Below, in pieces: positions 1 to 6,227 of a stretch of DNA of 14,172 nt; the stretch's first letter is position 1; every line of letters starts with the position of its first letter. The notes below the pieces were generated by a model, which did no database searches, was not told where the DNA came from, and worked only from the letters and a program-made list of their open reading frames with translations. The DNA comes from CAIVAT01 sp037128705 (lineage in GTDB: Bacteria; Bacteroidota; Bacteroidia; Bacteroidales; FEN-979). The position numbers and the translations under genes were made by a program. The stretch is taken from the NCBI GenBank assembly GCA_037128705.1, contig JBAXVX010000053.1, forward strand, positions 1 to 14,172, in the 5' to 3' direction.

Positions 1-28
1 AATCAATTGTTTATATCTGTCGCAATTT

Positions 29-574
29 TTACTGTTTTAACCCTTGATTCACATATATATCAAGGGAAGAGAATTTTTTCACGATCCTGAGTTTTTTGAA
101 ACTTCCGTCGCGCAGTTTGATCACGAACAGGGAATCGCCTGTAAGGTCATGTGTAACATCGTTGTAAATTCCCCAGCCATAGTCAGGATGCCCTTTGGCA
201 TTGCGGGAGAATGCCCCGTTTTCCCAATCGGTTGGATCATTATACATTGGTTGCCAGCTGGATAGTCCTGCTGTATCCACCGAGGCCCATCCTGCAGTAT
301 CTGCTTTCGGATAGGTATAAAGCACCACCCCGGCTCCGTCGTTGGTTAAAATAGATGAACTCCTTTTACTTGTTCTGAATGAAATATCCCAGGTTGCGCG
401 CGGGCTTGTCTGAATAATACCGTTTTCCATGCTGTAATAAACCTCATTGGCATAACCTGCCGACATCACAACTGAGTCTGATTTCATGGTCCCCTGTCCT
501 TTTGCGGAAAAGCCGAAAACAAAGAGGATGAGCATGAACAAGCTGGCTGACAAAAATGGGAACATCTTTTTCAT
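29..574 (-). CDS. HmuY-like exported protein, apparently shortened at its C-terminus
   Basis: This 181-residue protein starts with a Sec signal peptide (charged MKKM, then a hydrophobic stretch to about residue 24). The mature part carries features I associate with the HmuY-like domain at the start of many Bacteroidota secreted proteins: an early GYANEVYYSMENG segment, a TWDISFRTS segment, TYPKADTAGW, and the GHPDYGWGIYNDVTHD and GDSLFVIKLRDGSFKKL segments. In relatives this beta-rich domain continues for at least a further 50-100 residues and often ends with a type IX secretion sorting domain. Here it stops shortly after IVKKFSSLDIY with the tail VNQGLKQ, and no continuation is visible in the other frames down to base 1. 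An 8-bp perfect inverted repeat (41-48 and 59-66) lies exactly at the point where resemblance ends. The family call is from recalled sequence pattern and ligand (haem or otherwise) is unknown. It could be a functional short form or a decaying gene. Confidence 0.6.
   Translation of the reverse strand: MKKMFPFLSASLFMLILFVFGFSAKGQGTMKSDSVVMSAGYANEVYYSMENGIIQTSPRATWDISFRTSKRSSSILTNDGAGVVLYTYPKADTAGWASVDTAGLSSWQPMYNDPTDWENGAFSRNAKGHPDYGWGIYNDVTHDLTGDSLFVIKLRDGSFKKLRIVKKFSSLDIYVNQGLKQ
41..66. repeat. 8-bp perfect inverted repeat at the 3' end of the HmuY-like gene
   Basis: CCCTTGAT at 41-48 is the exact reverse complement of ATCAAGGG at 59-66, separated by a 10-base AT-rich loop. It overlaps the last codons of the minus-strand gene. 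On the transcript it is not followed by a run of U, so it is a poor intrinsic terminator. It is more useful as a candidate site for the rearrangement that shortened the gene. Confidence 0.55.
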
Positions 575-804
575 AACGATAATTTTACTGGATTATATAC
601 TAGAGAATTGATGACAGATGAACTGAAGAATAAAGGATTTATGGCTTTGGAAATTGGAAATCGCGAAGGACGTTCCAGGGATCCGGGTCAGGAGCCGGCT
701 GGTGGAATGATAACCTGTTAATGATTTATCAATGAATTATTGAAAACAGCGCTTCAGAATCTAAAATTCATGCGCGTGCATTTCACAATTTCACCAGCTG
801 ATTT
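575..804. other. Intergenic stretch without a convincing gene or promoter
   Basis: This 230-base stretch separates two minus-strand genes. I found no TAnnTTTG element suitable for the HmuY-like gene at 574 and no strong terminator hairpin. A 36-codon plus-strand frame at 611-721 is present but has no recognisable product or ribosome-binding context. The GC-rich patch around 660-705 stands out from its AT-rich surroundings and may be remnant coding sequence. Confidence 0.4.
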
Positions 805-1173
805 TCAGGAAAGTGGAGGACCACGAAGGCCACTGGGGGAAACCCGGACTGAAACCGGCTTTTCATTCAGGAGTTTAAAAGAAATTACACACTCAGGTCC
901 GGTTGTTATATTCAGGATTTCTACCGGAAAATCTAAATCATCACCCTGATAATCATAGTGAGTGTGTTGGTTGTCGCGGGTAAGTTTAGAGAAGGATAGC
1001 GTTTTGGAATATTTTTCGATATCCCTTTTGTAACCAACAAAATTGGGGATCAAAGGTTTTCCCCATATCTTATATTGATGAAAATTGATCAGTGATCCAA
1101 GGCAGATGATGGCGACAGCCATTGCCTGAAAGCAGAGAAAAAAAATGATATTGTTTCTTTGGCGGCGGATCAT
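805..1173 (-). CDS. Hypothetical protein with one N-terminal membrane segment
   Basis: I do not recognise this 122-residue protein. A basic start (MIRRQRNN) is followed by a hydrophobic helix at about residues 8-29, which fits a single-pass anchor or an uncleaved signal with the remainder outside. The rest is soluble and mixed in charge, includes a HTHYDYQGDD segment near residue 70, and ends with a Pro/Gly-rich tail (RGPPLS). The ATG at 1173 is supported by a good -7 element about 25 bases upstream (1199-1206), giving a short leader as is common in Bacteroidota. It stands alone: 230 bases lie before the next gene and 169 bases separate it from rpoD, so it is probably transcribed by itself. 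The membrane segment and promoter make it likely to be a real gene; no function can be proposed. Confidence 0.5.
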   Translation of the reverse strand: MIRRQRNNIIFFLCFQAMAVAIICLGSLINFHQYKIWGKPLIPNFVGYKRDIEKYSKTLSFSKLTRDNQHTHYDYQGDDLDFPVEILNITTGPECVISFKLLNEKPVSVRVSPSGLRGPPLS

Positions 1174-1198
1174 GTGATGCTAAACTTTTAACAGTTGG

Positions 1199-1228
1199 CA
1201 AAATTACAAAAAAATCTGATGTGCAGAA
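1199..1228 (-). promoter_or_regulatory. Predicted Bacteroidota-type promoter for the 122-aa membrane protein
   Basis: Read on the minus strand, TAATTTTG (1206 to 1199) matches the Bacteroidota -7 consensus TAnnTTTG, with TTC about 20 bases upstream (1228 to 1226) in place of the -33 TTG. Transcription would start near 1192, roughly 20 bases before the ATG. Confidence 0.4.
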
Positions 1229-1342
1229 TTTATCTGATATTTTTTTGCCTTACTTATCAACAAACAATCTTGATCACCAAAAAAGTTAAACCTGACCAAA
1301 GTACAAATTCATCAGGCAAAGCCCATGGCATTTGACAACCTT

Positions 1343-2206
1343 TTAGCCCAGGTATGACTTTAGAAGCTTGCTTCGTGATGAGTGTTTCAGTCTCCGCAGT
1401 GCCTTTTCTTTTATCTGTCGTACGCGTTCACGGGTCAGATCAAAAACAGAACCGATCTCGTCGAGGGTATAACTGTGAGGGACTCCGATTCCATAGAAGA
1501 GGTTGATAATCTCCCGCTCCTTCTCGGCCAGCGTTGACAAGGAACGCTGTACCTCTTTGGCCAGGGATTCCCTGATCAGATTTTCATCTGTTCCCGGTGC
1601 ATCTTCGCTGACAAACACATCAACCATTTTGGTCTCCTCATCCTGATCAATGGGAGCATCCATTGAAACGATCCGGCTCGATATCCGCATGGTTTCAGCT
1701 ACCTTGGACTCAGGGATTTCCATTTCAATCGCCAGTTCCCCGGCAGAGGGAGGCCGCTCAAACCGTTGTTCCAGCTTAATGGTGGCTTTCGACAGTTTGC
1801 TCAGCGACCCGACCTGGTTCAGCGGAAGCCGAACGATGCGCGATTGCTCTGCAAGAGCCTGCAGTATTGATTGACGAATCCACCACACCGCATAAGAGAT
1901 GAACTTGAAGCCCCTGGTCTCATCAAAACGTCGTGCGGCTTTTATCAGTCCCACATTTCCTTCATTGATGAGGTCAGAAAGACCAAGTCCCTGGTTCTGA
2001 TACTGCTTTGCAACGGAAACCACGAAACGAAGGTTCGCCTTGCAAAGTTTTTCGAGTGCCGCCTGGTCACCCAGTTTGATTCGTTGGGCCAGAAGGACCT
2101 CCTCATCGGAGGTGATCAGCTCTTCCTTGCCGATATCGACAAGATATCGGTCGAGAGAAGCAGTTTCTCGATTTGTTATTGATTTTGATATTTTTAGTTG
2201 TCTCAT
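1343..2206 (-). CDS. rpoD: RNA polymerase sigma factor RpoD (Bacteroidota primary type, 287 aa)
   Basis: This is a sigma-70 protein of the short Bacteroidota primary type, which lacks the long region 1.1 of proteobacterial RpoD. Region 1.2 spans about residues 10-45. Region 2 spans about 55-125 and includes the core-binding DLINEGNVGLIKAARRFDE segment and the melting/-10 segment KFISYAVWWIRQSI. Region 3 spans about 130-205, and region 4 about 215-280 has the helix-turn-helix TLDEIGSVFDLTRERVRQI followed by the family's C-terminal SRSKLLKSYLG. It directs core polymerase to housekeeping promoters (TAnnTTTG type in this phylum). Its ATG overlaps the stop of the upstream protease gene by the ATGA arrangement, implying co-transcription and translational coupling. 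The loop before the region 4.2 helix (GVPHSYT) looks one residue longer than the usual GxxEMT-type form I recall, so a close RpoD paralogue cannot be excluded. Confidence 0.9.
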   Translation of the reverse strand: MRQLKISKSITNRETASLDRYLVDIGKEELITSDEEVLLAQRIKLGDQAALEKLCKANLRFVVSVAKQYQNQGLGLSDLINEGNVGLIKAARRFDETRGFKFISYAVWWIRQSILQALAEQSRIVRLPLNQVGSLSKLSKATIKLEQRFERPPSAGELAIEMEIPESKVAETMRISSRIVSMDAPIDQDEETKMVDVFVSEDAPGTDENLIRESLAKEVQRSLSTLAEKEREIINLFYGIGVPHSYTLDEIGSVFDLTRERVRQIKEKALRRLKHSSRSKLLKSYLG

Positions 2207-3642
2207 AATCCGATTCCATAATATGCCCGCAAACCATTCGGGTAAACTCCTTCAATCAATACCCCTCCCTGGCGGTTTGCAAGCGATTCTCTTAAATCCT
2301 GTAAGGTCCGCAAGGGTTTGCGATCGACCGAAAGGATGATAAATCCGGGACTGATTCCGGCACTTTTCAACTTTCCATTCCCCAACGAAACGATTTTAAA
2401 GCCATGATCAAGGCTGTATTTTGAAAGTTCCCCAGGCGTTAGTAGCTGGAAAGTTGCACCCTGCAGAATGATCTTTTCTTCATTTTGGATACTGGCCGTC
2501 TGGGCCTCCTCATTCTGCATGGTCAAAGCCATCTCATATTCTTTTCCCGACCGGTTGATGATTAACCTCACCTTGTCCCCCGGGTTCTTCTGACCTATTA
2601 ACTCCATCAGCTCAGCCTTTCCGTTCACAGGCATATCGTCAATCCTGATAATGACATCACCTGCCTTCACGCCTGCATTGGCTGCCGGACCTCCCGCTAC
2701 AACATCATCAATATAGATTCCCCTGAGGTCGGTAAAGCCCTTTTCTTTGGCAAACTGATCATCAATTTCACGATAGTAGACCCCAAGATAGGCGCGCTGT
2801 ATCTTCCCGTATTTCATCAGGTCACCGGTAACCTTCTTTACAATATTAACGGGAATCGCAAAAGAATAACCGGTATAATAGCCATTCCCGGAGGCAATGG
2901 CTGCATTGATCCCGATGAGCTCACCCCGTGTGTTCACAAGCGCACCGCCACTATTCCCCGAATTGACTGCGGCATCGGTCTGAATAAAGGATTCGATAGC
3001 CCCCTGGGATCCGAGGATATTGATGTTCCGTGCTTTGGCGCTAACGATCCCCGCAGTCACCGTAGAGGTCAGGTTGAATGGATTCCCTACCGCCAGAACC
3101 CATTCGCCGATTTTAACATCGTCTGAATTCCCGTAGCTGAGAAACGGAAGTGCCTGCTCATCGATTTTAATCAATGCAAGGTCAGAGCTGGGATCAGTTC
3201 CTACAATCTTTCCCTGGTAGACACGCTTATCATTCAGGGTAACCACAATATTGGTCGCCTCCTGAACAACATGATTGTTTGTAACAATATATCCGTCGGG
3301 CGAAACAATCACTCCTGATCCCATTGCAGTATAGGGTGATATGTACTCCCTGGGCTGCTGCGGACCTCCAAAATTGAATAAACCGAAAAAGTCATCATAA
3401 ACCATGCTCTTTTTCTGGAATTCTGATTTTATATGAACCACCGCATGAACGGATGCCGCCGCGGCCGCTTCAAAATCAGGTTGATTAAAGGCGGCACTCG
3501 GATTATAATTTACCTGCCTGATCGGAATTCCTTCAGGGCGTGAATTACTGTATATCTGTCTCTTTTCAAAAGCCTTGTATAATCCAAGAGAAACAGCTCC
3601 TCCAATCATTGCGATCAAAAAAATTCCTGCTATTCTTTTCAT
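2203..3642 (-). CDS. degP: HtrA/Deg-family periplasmic serine protease with two PDZ domains
   Basis: This 479-residue protein is an envelope quality-control protease and chaperone that degrades misfolded exported proteins. An N-terminal hydrophobic segment (about residues 4-22) serves as a signal or anchor. The trypsin-like domain carries the full triad: His124 in TNNHVV, Asp154 in SSDLALIKI, and Ser231 in the GNSGGAL motif. A long variable segment rich in Phe and Gly (about 83-104) precedes the protease core and matches the LA-loop region of Deg proteases. PDZ1 covers about 283-375 and contains AYLGV and a carboxylate-loop area. PDZ2 covers about 395-475 and is shorter, as often in Bacteroidota. 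A Bacteroidota-type promoter lies just upstream (3668-3701). It is the first gene of an operon with rpoD, whose start codon overlaps its stop. The catalytic set looks intact, so it should be active. Deg subfamily (DegP, DegQ or DegS-like) cannot be fixed from sequence alone; two PDZ domains argue against DegS. Confidence 0.9.
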   Translation of the reverse strand: MKRIAGIFLIAMIGGAVSLGLYKAFEKRQIYSNSRPEGIPIRQVNYNPSAAFNQPDFEAAAAASVHAVVHIKSEFQKKSMVYDDFFGLFNFGGPQQPREYISPYTAMGSGVIVSPDGYIVTNNHVVQEATNIVVTLNDKRVYQGKIVGTDPSSDLALIKIDEQALPFLSYGNSDDVKIGEWVLAVGNPFNLTSTVTAGIVSAKARNINILGSQGAIESFIQTDAAVNSGNSGGALVNTRGELIGINAAIASGNGYYTGYSFAIPVNIVKKVTGDLMKYGKIQRAYLGVYYREIDDQFAKEKGFTDLRGIYIDDVVAGGPAANAGVKAGDVIIRIDDMPVNGKAELMELIGQKNPGDKVRLIINRSGKEYEMALTMQNEEAQTASIQNEEKIILQGATFQLLTPGELSKYSLDHGFKIVSLGNGKLKSAGISPGFIILSVDRKPLRTLQDLRESLANRQGGVLIEGVYPNGLRAYYGIGL

Positions 3643-3667
3643 ATCCCTATTTGTTCAATCGTTTGAC

Positions 3668-3701
3668 CAAAATTAACTGACACTTCTTTTTACTCATTCA
3701 A
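3668..3701 (-). promoter_or_regulatory. Predicted promoter of the htrA-rpoD operon
   Basis: On the minus strand TAATTTTG (3675 to 3668) matches TAnnTTTG exactly, and TTG lies 23 bases upstream (3701 to 3699). This places transcription start near 3661 and gives a leader of about 18-20 bases before the ATG at 3642, which is preceded by a weak AGGGAT purine stretch. Confidence 0.45.
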
Positions 3702-3749
3702 TTTTAATGCGATTAAAACGATGCAGGATGCCTGATATTTTCTCCCTCC

Positions 3750-3788
3750 CTGTTAAAATCTGTTAATCTCCTGTTAAAAATTAGTTAA
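3750..3788. repeat. Four GTTAA direct repeats at helical spacing
   Basis: CTGTTAA occurs at 3750-3756, 3760-3766 and 3771-3777, followed by the related TAGTTAA at 3782-3788. Start-to-start steps are 10, 11 and 11 bases, so all lie on one face of the helix. The array sits in the 235-base gap between the divergent protease and nuclease genes, roughly 90-130 bases from each start. This fits a regulator-binding cluster or phased bent DNA; no regulator can be named. Confidence 0.35.
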
Positions 3789-3877
3789 AAAACTGAAGGT
3801 TTAGGTTCACCTTTTGGCCTCTTTCATGATTAATAGACAAAAAAATCTCAGAAAGGTTGCATCTAAAAAGTAATATT

Positions 3878-4987
3878 ATGAATATCCTGCTCAATTTCAT
3901 TGTTTTAACGTTTGGTTTCCAGGGCTTCTTATCAGAAGAAATGGTCGCCATAAAAGGTGTAAAATGCAGCGAAAATCATGTCAGTTTAGATTCGTTAAAA
4001 ATAAAAAGTCAAAATGTCAGTGTCGTTTTCTGGAATGTGGAGAACTTATATGACCCCTATGATGACACGACGAAGCTGGACGATGAATTCACATCCTCCG
4101 GTGCAAAACGCTGGACATGGTCAAAGTTCAATCTCAAGTTAAATCATGTGGCCAAAACACTGCTGGCCATCGGCCAATGGGATGCTCCGGCCCTGGTCGG
4201 GCTGTGTGAGGTCGAAAACAGGTATGTTCTCAACAAGCTCATTTATGAAACACCCCTGAAACCCTGGAGATATAAATTCATTCATCATGAATCACCCGAT
4301 CTTCGCGGTGTGGATGTGGCCTTGATGTACCGGCCTGCATTGTTTCAGTTGCTGAACAGCCGGAGCATCAGCATCCGGTTTCCTTTCGACACCCTGGCGC
4401 AGACCAGGGAGATCCTGATGGTGGGAGGTGTTCTGTTTGGGCACGACACAATCACCCTCTTTGTGAACCACTGGCCATCACGGCGCGGCGGATACCTGGT
4501 GTCGCAGCCCCGAAGGAACTGGGTAGCGTCGGTACTGAAAGGGCTGGCCGATTCAGTGCTTCGTCTCCATCCTGGTTCAAACATCCTCATGATGGGTGAT
4601 TTCAATGATGAACCGGAAAATGAGAGCCTGAAAAACATCCTGAAGGCCAGCACGCACATGACCTCCATTCATCCTGACACCCTCTACAATCTGATGGGTA
4701 TCCGAAATAAAACCAGGATGGAGGGAACCCTGAAATACCGGGATCAGTGGAGCACCTTCGACCAGTTTGTAGTGACGGGAGCCCTTTTAAACGGTGCATC
4801 AGGACTTCATGCCGGGACCCGGAACGTCAGTATATTCAGATCAAACTACCTGCTTGAGGAGGACAATGCCTATTTTGGAGAAAAGTTAAACAGGACCTAT
4901 TCGGGGCCCCGCTACCACGGCGGATTCAGCGATCATCTGCCAATACGCCTGAGAATAGATGAAAAAACAGGTCACCCTGCAGATTAA
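3878..4987 (+). CDS. Endonuclease/exonuclease/phosphatase-family protein, probably exported
   Basis: The 369-residue product belongs to the metal-dependent EEP (DNase I/exonuclease III/phosphatase) fold. Motifs in order: FWNVENLYD (Asn53), GLCEVEN with the metal-binding Glu111, RGVDVALMYR, NHWPSRRGG with His198, MMGDFNDEP with Asp241 and Asn243, FDQFV with Asp295, and the terminal FSDHLPI with the Asp352-His353 pair. This full catalytic set indicates an active phosphodiesterase or phosphatase; nucleic acid versus phospho-lipid or other phosphoester substrates cannot be separated. Residues 1-20 are hydrophobic and suggest export, though the n-region has no Lys or Arg. An in-frame TTG at 3857 would add MHLKSNI, giving a charged n-region. 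I prefer the ATG at 3878 because of its AT-rich Bacteroidota-like upstream context, but the longer form is possible. The gene is monocistronic, divergent from the protease operon and convergent with the radical SAM gene, 41 bases away. Confidence 0.82.
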   Translation: MNILLNFIVLTFGFQGFLSEEMVAIKGVKCSENHVSLDSLKIKSQNVSVVFWNVENLYDPYDDTTKLDDEFTSSGAKRWTWSKFNLKLNHVAKTLLAIGQWDAPALVGLCEVENRYVLNKLIYETPLKPWRYKFIHHESPDLRGVDVALMYRPALFQLLNSRSISIRFPFDTLAQTREILMVGGVLFGHDTITLFVNHWPSRRGGYLVSQPRRNWVASVLKGLADSVLRLHPGSNILMMGDFNDEPENESLKNILKASTHMTSIHPDTLYNLMGIRNKTRMEGTLKYRDQWSTFDQFVVTGALLNGASGLHAGTRNVSIFRSNYLLEEDNAYFGEKLNRTYSGPRYHGGFSDHLPIRLRIDEKTGHPAD

Positions 4988-5028
4988 ACAGGAAACCAGG
5001 GTCTACGCATGAGGCTGCCAAGGATTTC

Positions 5029-6189
5029 CTATTCCCAGACACCGGAAATTCTGGTATTGCAAAACTTGCAGGCCCCCAGTTTGAGGTTATTGGCCACGAT
5101 TGTAAAACCACGCCGTTCAATCACGATCTTCTTACATTCAGGACAATAGGTGTTTTCGGCGGGGGTGCCCGGGACGTTCCCGATATAAACGTATAGGATC
5201 CCTGTTTTCAAGGCAATTTCACGTGCTTTTTCGAGCGTGGGCAAAGGAGTATAGGGCAGGCTGGTCAGTTTATACAATGGGTGAAACCTGCTGAAATGAA
5301 GGGGCGAATCGGAAAAACCATTTTTCACAAGCCATTCGCACATCTCCCTGATCATATTCAGGTCATCCGTCCAGCCAGGAACCACGAGGTTGGTAATCTC
5401 CAGCCAAACGCCGGCAGCTTTTAATATCTTCAGGGTATTCAAAATAGGTTGAAGACTGCCCCCATTGAGTTTCGCATATATTTCCTCACTGAATGATTTC
5501 AGGTTGATGTTGGCGGCATCCAGGTATTTACTCAGATCGAGCAATGGCTTTTCATTGATATACCCGTTGGAAATAAGCAGGTTCTTTATGCCCCGCGCTT
5601 TTGCCAGCCGGGCTGTATCGTAGGTATACTCGTAAAATGCGATGGGCTCCGAATAGGTGTAGGCAATTGATTTGCATCCCTTCGCAATGGCTTCTTCCAC
5701 AACTTTAGCAGGAAAAAGTTCAATGTTGCTGGTATCCTTCGGGCTTTGCTGTGAAATTTCCCAGTTCTGGCAATTCAGGCAGGCCAGGTTACAGCCTGCT
5801 GTGGCGATGGAAAAGCTTGGTGTCGCGGGCAGAAAATGAAACAGCGGTTTTTTCTCTATGGGATCAATGTGAACAGAGCAGGGATTGCCGTAAGCAATCG
5901 TATAGAGCTTGTCATCCTTGACTATGTGTGTCCTGCAGATGCTGTCGAAACCCTCCTTGAGTATGCAGTTGTTCGGACATATCTGACATTTCACTCCTTT
6001 TGGGGTGACCACGGCATAGGGTGATTCTTTGCTGAATTTCCCGGGCCCGATCATCGGGGGGACATTGAGATGTTCCATGTTCGTGAATTTATTCGCCAGG
6101 ATATCAATCGGATTCAACCCCGCCAAAGCTCCGCCGATCCCGGCAAGGCTGTACTTAAAAAATCGTCGTTTTGAATTCTCTTTCTCCAT
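5029..6189 (-). CDS. amrS: AmmeMemoRadiSam system radical SAM enzyme with Tat-like leader
   Basis: This 386-residue protein is the radical SAM component of the AmmeMemoRadiSam system, an uncharacterised set named from co-occurring AMMECR1, MEMO1 and radical SAM proteins. The SAM-cluster motif is C133-x3-C137-x2-C140 followed by QNWEISQ, as in pyruvate-formate-lyase activase relatives. An upstream motif C68-x2-C71-x3-C75-x9-C85 and a C-terminal C349-x2-C352 plus C374-x2-C377 set may bind extra clusters or zinc; both are normal for this family, as is the closing GVW. The N-terminus has KRRFFK followed by a mildly hydrophobic GIGGALAG stretch, resembling a twin-arginine signal, so the folded enzyme may be exported or membrane-held. 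It lies 38 bases downstream of the membrane protein gene on the same strand, so it is likely co-transcribed. Family assignment is strong. The symbol amrS is a general label, and substrate and reaction are unknown. Confidence 0.88.
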   Translation of the reverse strand: MEKENSKRRFFKYSLAGIGGALAGLNPIDILANKFTNMEHLNVPPMIGPGKFSKESPYAVVTPKGVKCQICPNNCILKEGFDSICRTHIVKDDKLYTIAYGNPCSVHIDPIEKKPLFHFLPATPSFSIATAGCNLACLNCQNWEISQQSPKDTSNIELFPAKVVEEAIAKGCKSIAYTYSEPIAFYEYTYDTARLAKARGIKNLLISNGYINEKPLLDLSKYLDAANINLKSFSEEIYAKLNGGSLQPILNTLKILKAAGVWLEITNLVVPGWTDDLNMIREMCEWLVKNGFSDSPLHFSRFHPLYKLTSLPYTPLPTLEKAREIALKTGILYVYIGNVPGTPAENTYCPECKKIVIERRGFTIVANNLKLGACKFCNTRISGVWE

Positions 6190-6227
6190 TTCGCGGAATG
6201 AACATTAACAACCTATTGACTTAGTCA

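Noticed and set aside
611..721. Plus-strand 36-codon frame in the first intergenic gap
   Set aside because: It has no recognisable motif, no promoter and no ribosome-binding context, and its composition changes abruptly in the middle. I treat it as chance.
740..949. Plus-strand frame overlapping the 122-aa protein
   Set aside because: It is antisense to a gene with a membrane segment and a good promoter, and has no recognisable features of its own.
1291..1316. CCTGA/TCAGG hairpin downstream of rpoD as a terminator
   Set aside because: The stem has only five pairs around a 16-base loop, and the T-rich tract after it is interrupted. It is too weak to call.
3857..3877. TTG start adding seven residues to the EEP-family protein
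   Set aside because: It gives a better charged signal n-region, but the ATG at 3878 has the more typical start and context. It is kept only as an alternative.
4990..5030. Imperfect AGGAAACC/GGATTTCCT pairing between the convergent nuclease and radical SAM genes as a shared terminator
   Set aside because: The stem is bulged, the loop is long and there is no T run on either strand.
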